Made by a program: the position numbers and the translations under genes. The notes beneath the pieces are model-generated. The model saw nothing but the letters and a program-made list of their open reading frames with translations. It had not been told where the DNA came from and did not search any database. From Alphaproteobacteria bacterium UBA1301 (lineage in GTDB: Bacteria; Pseudomonadota; Alphaproteobacteria; Micropepsales; Micropepsaceae): 64,000 nt of DNA. The DNA is taken from contig DBUB01000010.1 in NCBI GenBank assembly GCA_002307725.1, positions 186,001 to 250,000 of the forward strand, written 5' to 3'. Positions 50,571-58,185 of this stretch are shown here, piece by piece. How positions within the stretch are numbered: position 1 is the stretch's first letter; each line of letters begins with the position of its first letter.

Positions 50571-51314
50571 GTGCATAGCATGAGTGTCAATGTCGAAGGT
50601 TATGTCCACTCCGTCGAAACTGGCGGTGCGGTAGACGGTCCGGGTTTGCGGTTTGTGGTGTTCCTGTCGGGGTGCCACTTGCGCTGCCTGTACTGCCACA
50701 ACCCTGACACCTGGCACATGAAGGATGCCAAGAAGATGGGTGTGGCGCATCTCCTCAACGAGGTTTTGCTCTATGCCCACTACTTGAAACGCACCGGCGG
50801 CGGTGTCACGGCGACCGGCGGCGAACCGCTGGCGCAGCCGGATTTCGTCACTGCCTTTTTCCAGGGCTGCAAGGCCATGGGGCTGCACACCGCGCTCGAC
50901 ACCAACGGCTTCCTCGGCGATCACGCTACCGACGCGCTGCTCGACGCCACCGATCTGGTGCTGCTCGACATCAAGTCGTGGGACGCGGGAATCTACAAAA
51001 GCCTTACCGGTGCCGAACTGGCGCCGACGCTGCGCTTTGCCGAACGGCTGTCGGAAATGGGCAAGCCGACGTGGCTGCGCTATGTGCTGGTGCCGGGCTG
51101 GACCGACAATCTCGAACATGTCACCGAACTGGCCGCTTATGCCGCCAAGCTGAAGATGGAGAAGGTGGAAGTGCTGCCCTTCCACAAGATGGGCGAGCCG
51201 AAATGGGAGGCGCTGAAGATCCCCTATGAGCTCAAAGACACCCAGCCGCCCGAGCCGCAACTCATCGCGCACGTCAAGGAGATCTTCGTCTCCCACGGGC
51301 TGAAGACGGTGTGA
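50571..51314 (+). CDS. pflA: Pyruvate formate-lyase activating enzyme (radical SAM)
   Basis: A 247-residue radical SAM protein with the cluster motif CHLRCLYCHN (Cys35, 39, 42), GGGVTATGGEPLAQP, DTNGFLG and VLVPGWTDN. It makes the Gly729 radical on PflB using SAM and a 4Fe-4S cluster. Start is GTG 50571 (GGAAGG upstream) or the ATG at 50580. Forms an operon with pflB. Confidence 0.96.
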   Translation: MHSMSVNVEGYVHSVETGGAVDGPGLRFVVFLSGCHLRCLYCHNPDTWHMKDAKKMGVAHLLNEVLLYAHYLKRTGGGVTATGGEPLAQPDFVTAFFQGCKAMGLHTALDTNGFLGDHATDALLDATDLVLLDIKSWDAGIYKSLTGAELAPTLRFAERLSEMGKPTWLRYVLVPGWTDNLEHVTELAAYAAKLKMEKVEVLPFHKMGEPKWEALKIPYELKDTQPPEPQLIAHVKEIFVSHGLKTV

Positions 51315-51422
51315 ACGGTTTTCCAATCTGTTTTGCGAAATGGCCGGAGGCAACTCCGGCCATGATTGTGTTTGGGCTCTCGCATCGCGATATAATGCCC
51401 GTCGCGAACAAGGAGTGGTGCG

Positions 51423-52379
51423 ATGAAAGCGGCAATCGTGCGGGCGGCTGGGCTGAGTCCCGTCTACGGCGAATTCGAAGAACCGGTAGCGGGGGAGGGC
51501 GAAGTGCGCATTGCGGTCGCAGCCGCCGCGATCAGCCATCTTGCGAAGGTGCGGGCTGCGGGCACGCATTACAGCGCCTCGAACCAGTTTCCATTCGTGC
51601 CGGGCGTCGACGGTGTCGGCCGGAAGGGCGACGGTAGCCGCGTCTATTTCCTGCTGCCGCGGGCGCCGTTCGGCAGCATGGCGGAACACACCGTCGTGGC
51701 GGCCGGCCAATGCGTCGCTTTGCCGGATGGGCTCGACGACCTGACTGCGGCGGCGCTCGCCAATCCCGGCATGTCGTCATGGGCCGCGTTTGCCGAACGC
51801 GCGAAACTCAAGCCCGGAGAAACGGTTCTGATTAACGGTGCGACCGGTACGTCGGGACGGTTGGCAGTACAGATTGCTAAAGTACTGGGTGCCAAAAAAG
51901 TCATCGCGACCGGGCGTAATCCCGCGGCGCTGCAGGCGGTCGCAGGTCTTGGCGCCGATGTTACGATTTCGCTGTTGCAGGACGATGCAAGCCTGGAGCG
52001 GCAGTTCCGCGAACAGTTCGCCGAGGGCGTTGATGTCGTGCTCGATTACATCTACGGCAAAAGCGCAGAGACGTTGCTGGTCGCGGCCGCCAAGGCCGGC
52101 TCTGACGGCGTGCCGATCCGTTTCGTGCAAATCGGTGCGCTCAGCGGAGCGAGCATCGCGCTGCCGGCAGCGGTGCTCCGCTCGTCCAGCATCGTCATGA
52201 TGGGCAGCGGTCTCGGCAGCGTCTCCACCGAGCGATTGGTCGCCGCCATCGGCGCCTTGTTCCAGGCGGTCGTCGCCAAAAGCCTCTCCGTCCCCTTTAT
52301 GCCTGTTGCCCTGTCCGAGGTTGAAGTGGCATGGGGGCAGGACGACAGCACCAATCGCACCGTGTTCACGGTGGGCTAG
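51423..52379 (+). CDS. Zinc-independent quinone oxidoreductase-type MDR protein
   Basis: A 318-residue medium-chain dehydrogenase/reductase. GroES-like N-terminus (FPFVPGVDGVGRKGDGSRVY), then the NADP-binding Rossmann motif LINGATGTSGRLAVQIAKV. The zinc-binding Cys/His residues of alcohol dehydrogenases are absent, as in quinone oxidoreductases. Expected to reduce quinones or enones with NADPH in the cytoplasm. Upstream AAGGAG supports the ATG at 51423. Substrate not predictable. Confidence 0.85.
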   Translation: MKAAIVRAAGLSPVYGEFEEPVAGEGEVRIAVAAAAISHLAKVRAAGTHYSASNQFPFVPGVDGVGRKGDGSRVYFLLPRAPFGSMAEHTVVAAGQCVALPDGLDDLTAAALANPGMSSWAAFAERAKLKPGETVLINGATGTSGRLAVQIAKVLGAKKVIATGRNPAALQAVAGLGADVTISLLQDDASLERQFREQFAEGVDVVLDYIYGKSAETLLVAAAKAGSDGVPIRFVQIGALSGASIALPAAVLRSSSIVMMGSGLGSVSTERLVAAIGALFQAVVAKSLSVPFMPVALSEVEVAWGQDDSTNRTVFTVG

Positions 52380-52387
52380 ACGTGTAC

Positions 52388-52798
52388 TCATGCCTCGGCA
52401 GTTTTACGGAAACTGTTGAAGTATGCGAACAGGAACAATACCGACAGCGTGACGGGCAGAGCGATGCCGAATGCGGTGAAGGGTTCGGATACCAGGCCGC
52501 CGAAGTAGAGAATGGCGCGCGCGCTGCTGAGACAGATGACGACCGGAAACACCGTGATCGCCAGCACACCGCGCCGTTCCAGCGGATTGCGGTCGGCCCA
52601 GATGAGCAGGACCGTCCAGCCTGCCATGAAGACGGCGGCGAAGGCCTGCGAATAGCGGAATTCGACGCTGGCGTGGAAGTCCGGCACCTGATTGATTGTG
52701 GCCCAGACGCCGGAGTGGATCAGCGGGATGCAGGCTAGCGCATCGATGATGGCGCCGGTCCAATAAGAAATGCGTAGCCAGCGGATTTGTGAGGTCAT
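52388..52798 (-). CDS. Uncharacterised four-span membrane protein
   Basis: A 136-residue protein with about four hydrophobic segments (YWTGAIIDALACIPLIHSGV, AFAAVFMAGWTVLLIWADRN, GVLAITVFPVVICLSSARAI, AFGIALPVTLSVLFLFAYFN). Starts MTSQIRWLRISYW at 52798. Looks like the small DUF-type inner-membrane families. It converges with the oxidoreductase gene and lies downstream of the esterase gene, 77 bp away. Confidence 0.7.
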   Translation of the reverse strand: MTSQIRWLRISYWTGAIIDALACIPLIHSGVWATINQVPDFHASVEFRYSQAFAAVFMAGWTVLLIWADRNPLERRGVLAITVFPVVICLSSARAILYFGGLVSEPFTAFGIALPVTLSVLFLFAYFNSFRKTAEA

Positions 52799-52875
52799 GG
52801 AATATTCCTTTCGGTAAGGACAAATAACTCCCGTTCTCGTTCGTAACCGTGCGAACTGAATGTCAGGACAGCGGG

Positions 52876-53763
52876 CTAGTTCAGGCGCTTGAGCCAAGCG
52901 GAAAACAGGGCCGGCCAGACTCTATCGCCGCCGATTGCCCGTAAGCCAAAGCCGTGATCAGCGCCCTTGATGATATGGAATTCGCACCGTCCGCCGGCTT
53001 TGGTGACGGCGTCCATGATGCGTTGGCCATGTTTCACGGATACATGTTTGTCGGCATCGCCGTGAATAACGAAGCAAGGCGGTATGTCCGTCGTCACCGC
53101 AGGTTCGAATAGGTATTTTTCAAGGTAGCGATAGGTGGGATTTTCCGGCGGCATGCGGACAAGCGTCGTGTCGTCTTTGCGCGGGACAAAACCGTAGATC
53201 ACGGCGAAAAAATCGGGCCTCGCGCTGAGCGAGTCGGCCGCATCGATGGGAGCATAAACCTTTGCGGTGTGATAGACGGCCGAAATCGCCGTCAGATTAC
53301 CGCCGGCGGAAAAGCCCATTGTGCCGACGCGGGCTGCAGGATGGTCCTTTTGTGCCCGTACGAGACGGATGGCACGCTGGATATCCTGCACGATGACATC
53401 CTCGCTGTGGGCGTGTCCCTCGGCAGGCAGGCGGTACTTCAGGACATAGGCATCGACGCCGAGCGTGTTCAGCCAGCGCGCGATCTCGACACCTTCGCTA
53501 TCGAAGGCTTCGGCGCGAAAGCCACTGCCTGGGGAAACGATGATCGAGATGCCGGTGGGATGTTCGGCATAGAAGGGTACCAGGGCTGGTCTGGCGATAT
53601 GCGATATGATCCGGCGTCCTTCGCTATCGGTGGTGACCACTTCCGTTTGGGGGGCGTTTTCCGAACCGGGTGCGGTGCCTGGCCAAAGCGGCAGGCTCGT
53701 TTCGGGCGTGCCTGCAAGGCTCGCGGTGAAGAACAAAGCTGTAGTTGCGAATTTCCGGAACAT
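52876..53763 (-). CDS. Secreted alpha/beta-hydrolase (esterase/acetylxylan-esterase-like)
   Basis: A 295-residue enzyme. MFRKFATTALFFTASLAG is a signal peptide; the ATG at 53763 has GGAGA upstream, and an ATG four codons earlier is possible. LPLWPGTAPGSENAP and ISIIVSPGSGFRAEAFDSEG lead to the nucleophile elbow VGTMGFSAGGNLTA (Ser of GFSAG), then HGDADKHVSVKHG (Asp) and KGADHGFGL (His). The LWPG-A start and the fold match the BD-FAE/acetyl esterase group acting on esterified carbohydrates outside the cytoplasm. Substrate inferred. Confidence 0.85.
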   Translation of the reverse strand: MFRKFATTALFFTASLAGTPETSLPLWPGTAPGSENAPQTEVVTTDSEGRRIISHIARPALVPFYAEHPTGISIIVSPGSGFRAEAFDSEGVEIARWLNTLGVDAYVLKYRLPAEGHAHSEDVIVQDIQRAIRLVRAQKDHPAARVGTMGFSAGGNLTAISAVYHTAKVYAPIDAADSLSARPDFFAVIYGFVPRKDDTTLVRMPPENPTYRYLEKYLFEPAVTTDIPPCFVIHGDADKHVSVKHGQRIMDAVTKAGGRCEFHIIKGADHGFGLRAIGGDRVWPALFSAWLKRLN

Positions 53764-53845
53764 GATGTTCTCCATGGCACATAAGCGTCCGCGCGCTGCG
53801 GCGAACCGCAACGGTGGGGCCGTCTCGCATTATTGTTGAGGAGAT

Positions 53846-54109
53846 CTAGGGCGCCCGTTCGATCAGCTTGTGGCTGTCGGCAGCGGTGAGGTCGAGGCCA
53901 TAGACCTCTTTCAGCTTGGCAATTTGTTCGATGATGGCCGGGCTGAAGGGGGCTTTGCCCTCGAAATTGTGGAGGACGATGCCTTCCAAAAGGTCGCCCA
54001 AGGAAATGTCGAGAACCTCGGCCAATCCCTTGAGGACTTTGAGAAGGCGCTTTTCGATGCGGATGCCAGTCTGCACGCGCTCGATGACGGGGTGTTTGGT
54101 GTCAGTCAT
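53846..54109 (-). CDS. Small ribbon-helix-helix-like protein
   Basis: An 87-residue protein, with TGIRIEKRLLKVLKGLAEVL and DISLGDLLEGIVLHNFEGKA resembling a CopG/Arc-type ribbon-helix-helix, and a C-terminal helix ending AADSHKLIERAP. I have seen this conserved family as hypothetical in proteobacteria; DNA binding is a guess from the fold. A promoter with a palindrome in its spacer lies immediately upstream and would give an almost leaderless mRNA. Confidence 0.7.
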   Translation of the reverse strand: MTDTKHPVIERVQTGIRIEKRLLKVLKGLAEVLDISLGDLLEGIVLHNFEGKAPFSPAIIEQIAKLKEVYGLDLTAADSHKLIERAP

Positions 54110-54118
54110 TGTGACAAC

Positions 54119-54147
54119 AATGTACCAAGGTATCTTGGTAACGTCAA
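54119..54147 (-). promoter_or_regulatory. Promoter with palindromic operator in the spacer
   Basis: Minus strand: -35 TTGACG (54147-54142), 17-nt spacer, -10 TACATT (54124-54119). The palindrome TACCAAG-ATAC-CTTGGTA (54123-54140) fills the spacer. Start of transcription would fall at about 54112, three bases before the ATG at 54109, with no ribosome binding site, implying a leaderless transcript controlled by its own product or another regulator. Confidence 0.6.
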
Positions 54148-54518
54148 GTCACCGGCCGCGTCACTCGTACGCCCGTAAACAGGATCACGTGGAGCAGGCC
54201 GACCACGATGCAGGCTGCTGCGATTTTCAGGTTTCCCGCCAGCCAGATAAATTCTTCCACCGCGCGCGACAGGTAGATCAGGGCGCCGAGCGCCAGCGTT
54301 GCTGCGCCAAGGCCGGTCCCTAGCACCTCTTTGCCGCGCACCAGCAGAGCGAAGGCGAGATACGTCAGCACCAGCACGCCGGAGACATTGAAACCTTGCA
54401 TCAACCCGCGGAATGGGATGGGCAGGGCCGTCCAATGCGAAATCTGCAATCCGAGGAAGACATGGAACGCAACAAACGCGGCGTTCAACAGACCGGTGAT
54501 GATCAATAGGAGGCGCAT
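54144..54518 (-). CDS. Uncharacterised four-span membrane protein
   Basis: A 124-residue protein with four predicted spans (LLLIITGLLNAAFVAFHVFL, GFNVSGVLVLTYLAFALLVR, GTGLGAATLALGALIYLSRA, IAAACIVVGLLHVILFTGVR). ATG 54518 follows AGGAGG-like sequence and lies 10 bp after the LacI-type gene's stop, so they are probably co-transcribed. Resembles small DUF-type membrane proteins; function unknown. Its stop codon overlaps the promoter of the next gene. Confidence 0.7.
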   Translation of the reverse strand: MRLLLIITGLLNAAFVAFHVFLGLQISHWTALPIPFRGLMQGFNVSGVLVLTYLAFALLVRGKEVLGTGLGAATLALGALIYLSRAVEEFIWLAGNLKIAAACIVVGLLHVILFTGVRVTRPVT

Positions 54519-54528
54519 ACCTTTTCCT

Positions 54529-55605
54529 TCAACCCTTCTGGGCCGCAAGCGGCGGTACTGCCGATTCACGTTCGACCAACAGATGCGGCAGCACGATGTT
54601 TTGACATTCGGGTACGCGCCCGGCGCGCAGTTCGCTCACCGTCTGGATGAGGACTTCCACCGCATTGGTGGCAATGTCCGAGATCGGTTGACGGATTGTC
54701 GTCAAGGCCGGCCATAAGGAAACAGCTGTCGTATCGTCGACACCGACCACCGAAACGTCCTTGGGAACGTTGAACCCTTTGCGGTGCGCGACGCTGAGCG
54801 CGCCCGACGCCATGTCGTCGTTACAGGCGAAGATCGCGGTCGGCAGCGTTTTGCCCGTGAGCAACTCGTCGGCCGCCATCATGCCCGAGCGGTAGCTGTA
54901 AAAGCCTTGTGCCACGCGTGGTTTGTCGACTTTGGCGCCGGCATCGCGAATGGCCGCTTCGAACCCCGCAAGACGCAAACGGCTCGAAGAGTGGGACGGA
55001 TGGCCCTTGATGAACCCGATCCGCCTGTGACCCTGGCCGATGAGATAACGCGTCATGTCGTAGCCGGCGCGGAAATCGTCGATGCCGACGCAAGTGATCT
55101 CGCCGGTGAACGATCCCGTCGCAATGCCAACGATGGCGATGCCGGCATTTTTCATCTCGGTGATCAGCTCGGTGGATTCGCTCATCGGTGCGGTGAGGAT
55201 CATGCCGTTGATGCCGCCTTTGACCAGCGTGCGCACCGCGGCGATCGCAGCGGCCGGATCGCCGATCTTACATTTGTCGACGACGAGCTGGGCGCCGTTG
55301 TGGCCCGATCCTTCCAACGCGCCCATCAGGAATTCGGTAAAATAAGCGACGGACGGATTGTTGTAGAGAAGGCCGATGCGGATTTCCGAAGCGCCTGCCA
55401 GACTGCGCGCCGCCTTGTTGGGGCGGAACTGCAGTTCGCGCATTGCCTTCTGCACCGCCTCGCGAGTCACTTTGCGCACGTTGGCTTCGCCGTTGACCAC
55501 GCGCGACACCGTCATCGGCGAAACGCCGACCCGCCGGGCCACGTCGTAGATCGTTGCGGCACTCGTCCGCTTTTTACCGCTTCCGCGTGTTACTTTGTCT
55601 GCCAT
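54529..55605 (-). CDS. LacI family transcriptional regulator
   Basis: A 358-residue regulator. The N-terminal HTH and hinge read TIYDVARRVGVSPMTVSRVV, then VRKVTREAVQKAMRELQFRP and ARSLAG. The C-terminal periplasmic-binding-like domain senses a sugar or related ligand (IRIGLLYNNPSVAYFTEFLM, FACNDDMASGALSVAHRKGF, VPKDVSVVGVDDT). ATG 55605 has AAGGGG upstream; an earlier ATG at 55632 is possible. No sugar operon is adjacent, so the target is unclear. Confidence 0.92.
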   Translation of the reverse strand: MADKVTRGSGKKRTSAATIYDVARRVGVSPMTVSRVVNGEANVRKVTREAVQKAMRELQFRPNKAARSLAGASEIRIGLLYNNPSVAYFTEFLMGALEGSGHNGAQLVVDKCKIGDPAAAIAAVRTLVKGGINGMILTAPMSESTELITEMKNAGIAIVGIATGSFTGEITCVGIDDFRAGYDMTRYLIGQGHRRIGFIKGHPSHSSSRLRLAGFEAAIRDAGAKVDKPRVAQGFYSYRSGMMAADELLTGKTLPTAIFACNDDMASGALSVAHRKGFNVPKDVSVVGVDDTTAVSLWPALTTIRQPISDIATNAVEVLIQTVSELRAGRVPECQNIVLPHLLVERESAVPPLAAQKG

Positions 55606-55764
55606 CTCGCAGGCCCCTTCCAAGTTGGACATTTTCAAGTCTTGCGCGCGGCGCTGCAAGCCTGCTGGACACAGGAACGTGCGTTGCGGCGTTTTTACCG
55701 CGTCTGGGTTTTTCCGCGGCTCCGGCGTGTGCCAGCATGCCACTTGATAGCGGAGGCGGGCAGC

Positions 55765-56097
55765 ATGCGCAGGGCGACGATTGTTTGGGGCGGGCTGGTG
55801 GCCGTGGCGGCCGTCGTCTTGATCGTGGCGGCCGTGATGCCGGGACCGGCACAAGGCACGCCCGTGCCCGAGAAAGAGGCCCATTTCGAATCAGAAGAGG
55901 TCCATTCGAGCGGCGCGGTGCGCACCGGACTTCGGGCGGTGCCCTACGACGCTGTGGCGGGCACGCTGATCGTGCATCCGCGGGGCTGGGACGATGCCGC
56001 CGCTGCCGACAAGGGCAAGGACAAGCTCGAGGCGACGGACGCCGAAGCCGCGATGTTCTACGTCGCCGATGTCATCAAGCGGACGTCCCATCCGTAG
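55765..56097 (+). CDS. Small exported or membrane-anchored protein
   Basis: A 110-residue protein starting MRRATIVWGGLVAVAAVVLI, a signal anchor or signal peptide (possible cleavage after AQG at about 31). The mature part is acidic and polar (EKEAHFESEEVHSSGAVRTG) and contains VPYDAVAGTLIVHPRGWDDA. GGAGG precedes the ATG at 55765. Divergent from the LacI gene. No family recognised. A hairpin follows 15 bp after the stop. Confidence 0.65.
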   Translation: MRRATIVWGGLVAVAAVVLIVAAVMPGPAQGTPVPEKEAHFESEEVHSSGAVRTGLRAVPYDAVAGTLIVHPRGWDDAAAADKGKDKLEATDAEAAMFYVADVIKRTSHP

Positions 56098-56111
56098 AAC
56101 AGGCAAGCAAA

Positions 56112-56139
56112 AGCCCGGCGCGGGGGCGCACCGGGCTTC
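56112..56139 (+). terminator. Hairpin after the small exported-protein gene
   Basis: AAGCCCGG and CCGGGCTT arms with a 12-nt loop. No T tract follows, so termination is uncertain; the stem resembles the terminators at 57156 and 58135. Confidence 0.5.
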
Positions 56140-56180
56140 GCCGGACGGAAAAACGTGGGACGCATCCGGCACTTTGTTTG

Positions 56181-56226
56181 TCGCACTTTCGGACGGAAAA
56201 CCGGATTCCACTTTTCCTGAAAGCGC
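56181..56226. repeat. Dispersed palindromic repeat, family A copy 4 (inverted)
   Basis: Reverse complement of the 1762/6396/25796 copies (GCACTTTCGGACGGAAAACC then TTTTCCTGAAAGCGC). Here it lies in the 3' intergenic region next to the ompW stop codon. Confidence 0.8.
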
Positions 56227-56264
56227 ACGAAGACGAAAGCGGGCTGAGCTCTCGATCTATCCCG

Positions 56265-56891
56265 TCAGAACCGGACGCCGAAACCGGCGCCGATCAGCCA
56301 CGGATTGACGTCGACCTTCGCCGTTACCGCTGACGCCGTGAAGGAGGCATGCGTCGAGACGAAGATCTTCTTGACGTCGGCGTTGAAGAAATACTTGCCG
56401 TCTTCGGTGAGCGGAACGTCGAAGCCAGCCTGCAGCGCGCCGCCCCACTGGTCGGTCAGCTTGAGCTTGCCGAGCGAGGCAATACCGCGCTTGTCGTAGA
56501 ACAGCGAGTAGTTGATGCCGGCGCCGACATAGGGCTGGATCGGGCCGATGGCGTCGAAGTGGTACTGCAGCGTTACGGTCGGCGGCAGGATCCAGGTCGA
56601 ACCGATGTAGACCGATTTGTTGAGATAGAGGCTGTGCTTGGTCGTGCCGGCGATCACTTCCACCGACCAATGCGGATCGAAGAAATAGGTCGCGTCGATT
56701 TCGGGAATGAGCATGTCGCTTCCCGTAACGTGATAGGCGGACCCAAGGCTGACGTTCGAGCCGAAATCCGGCAGGACTTCCACCGCACGCAGCCGCAGCA
56801 GCACGGTGCCAGCGTCGTACGGCGCCGCGGAAGCGGCCGTCGTCAGAAGCAGGGCCGCCCCAAGGCCCCTCGCAAGCGATGCAATGCGCAT
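56265..56891 (-). CDS. OmpW family outer-membrane protein
   Basis: A 208-residue protein with a signal peptide (MRIASLARGLGAALLLTTAA SA, cleaved near residue 22). The mature part has the eight-strand barrel pattern of OmpW: AGTVLLRLRAVEVLPDFGS, DMLIPEIDATYFFDPHWSVE, LPPTVTLQYHFD, IQPYVGAGINYSLFYD and a terminal FGVRF with aromatic end. OmpW forms a narrow hydrophobic channel in the outer membrane. Start ATG 56891. Confidence 0.92.
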   Translation of the reverse strand: MRIASLARGLGAALLLTTAASAAPYDAGTVLLRLRAVEVLPDFGSNVSLGSAYHVTGSDMLIPEIDATYFFDPHWSVEVIAGTTKHSLYLNKSVYIGSTWILPPTVTLQYHFDAIGPIQPYVGAGINYSLFYDKRGIASLGKLKLTDQWGGALQAGFDVPLTEDGKYFFNADVKKIFVSTHASFTASAVTAKVDVNPWLIGAGFGVRF

Positions 56892-57197
56892 GATGTTGTT
56901 CTCCCTCGCAGCGCAAAATGACGACACCGGAATAACCCTACAAAAAGTAGAATTACAATTATTGAGAGTCTAAGTCGTAGCAACGAGAGGATGCTGACCG
57001 GCGCGCGCCAAGCGTTGGGCATGCTGTCTACAGCCTTGGTTTATCTTGGTTTCCGCTACGGCGCGAAATCTCCAAGTGACTGGTAGCGTTACAACAATTG
57101 TGCGGATGTGCCGCACCTCTGGAGTTCTTCAAATTCCAAAACGACCAAACGAAAGCCCGGCGTGACACGAATCACGCCGGGTCTTCGGTGGGTGCGA
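56892..57197. other. Intergenic region between the ompW and methyltransferase genes
   Basis: About 300 bp with a locally AT-rich patch near 56935-56965 that probably contains the ompW promoter. No gene seen. The methyltransferase terminator occupies its right end. Confidence 0.4.
57147..57181 (-). terminator. Terminator of the methyltransferase gene
   Basis: Perfect 10-bp arms CCCGGCGTGA and TCACGCCGGG around a 6-nt loop; on the minus strand followed by CTTTCGTTT. Confidence 0.8.
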
Positions 57198-57986
57198 TCA
57201 GCCTGGTTTGGCGGCGCTCAAGACGACGCTAGGGAAGGCGAGGCGGACTCCTTCTGGCGTCCGTTGGGCGCTCATGCCGAGCGGATCGCCCTCAACGCTG
57301 CCGTCAAGCAACGCCAGCAATGCGGAGCGTTCGCCGCCCTTGGGAAAACTTGCCGCGACAAGGTCCTTGGCGAGATAGGGGACCTGAAAGCGGGCGAGGG
57401 CTGGCTCGCCCAATCCGGCCGCGACGAACAGATGTTGCAGATAGCCGAGGGTGCGAAATTCCACCGTGGACGGATCGCGCCAGCACTCCATGGCGTTGAA
57501 GGCTTCCGCCTTTCTGCGATCATCCGACGCGATGCCGTCGCAGAGCACGATGCGCCCGTTTGGGGCGGCGAGGCGCAGCATTTCCGCGAACGCCGCCGCC
57601 GGATCGGTGAGATGATGGAACGCGAAGCGGCAGGTCACGATGGCGAAGGCGCCATCTTGGTGCGGTACGGCGTAGACGCTGCCCTGTTCCCAGGTGACGT
57701 TGGTGCGGCCGGTGCGGGCCGCGAGGGCACGCGCTTCCTCCAGCATGGCGGGCGTGGCGTCGAGGCCGGTGGCGTGTGCGGCCGTTTCGGCGAGGGCGCA
57801 AACGATCGAGCCAGGTCCACACGCGAGATCGATAGCGTGGTCTTGCGGCAACGGCGCGGCGGCATCGACGATCAACTGCACGACATCGCGGCCGTGCAGT
57901 TCGGGACCGGCGGCAAAGCCGCTCGCTTGCTTGGTGAAGTAATCCAGGATGGCGCGATCATGCGCGGGATCGACTGTGTTCGACAT
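57198..57986 (-). CDS. Class I SAM-dependent methyltransferase
   Basis: A 262-residue UbiE-like methyltransferase. SAM motif I is AIDLACGPGSIVCALAE, then TGLDATPAMLEEARALAAR (motif II region), FAIVTCRFAFHHLTDPAAAF and LAAPNGRIVLCDGIAS. The HHLTDP pattern follows the methyltransferase_11 family. ATG 57986 has GGAG upstream. Substrate is not predictable. Single gene between two terminators. Confidence 0.88.
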   Translation of the reverse strand: MSNTVDPAHDRAILDYFTKQASGFAAGPELHGRDVVQLIVDAAAPLPQDHAIDLACGPGSIVCALAETAAHATGLDATPAMLEEARALAARTGRTNVTWEQGSVYAVPHQDGAFAIVTCRFAFHHLTDPAAAFAEMLRLAAPNGRIVLCDGIASDDRRKAEAFNAMECWRDPSTVEFRTLGYLQHLFVAAGLGEPALARFQVPYLAKDLVAASFPKGGERSALLALLDGSVEGDPLGMSAQRTPEGVRLAFPSVVLSAAKPG

Positions 57987-58128
57987 AAGGAACTCCGGAT
58001 AAAACAACGACAATGCTGAAAGCCGGCCTCCGCAGAGACCGGTCAGCTAAGTCGAATCGTTTTCCGGATCACAGTCATGACGCGAGCGTTAGCACGCAGA
58101 GTGGCGCCGAACAAGTAGCGGTCAAAAA

Positions 58129-58165
58129 GCAAAACCCGGCGCAACCATCGTCACGCCGGGTTTCT
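58129..58165 (-). terminator. Terminator of rne
   Basis: Minus-strand CCCGGCG and CGCCGGG arms with a 12-nt loop, followed by TTTTGC; 21 bp past the rne stop codon. Same stem type as at 57156. Confidence 0.75.
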
Positions 58166-58185
58166 GGTAGGTGTATTTCGGCCGT

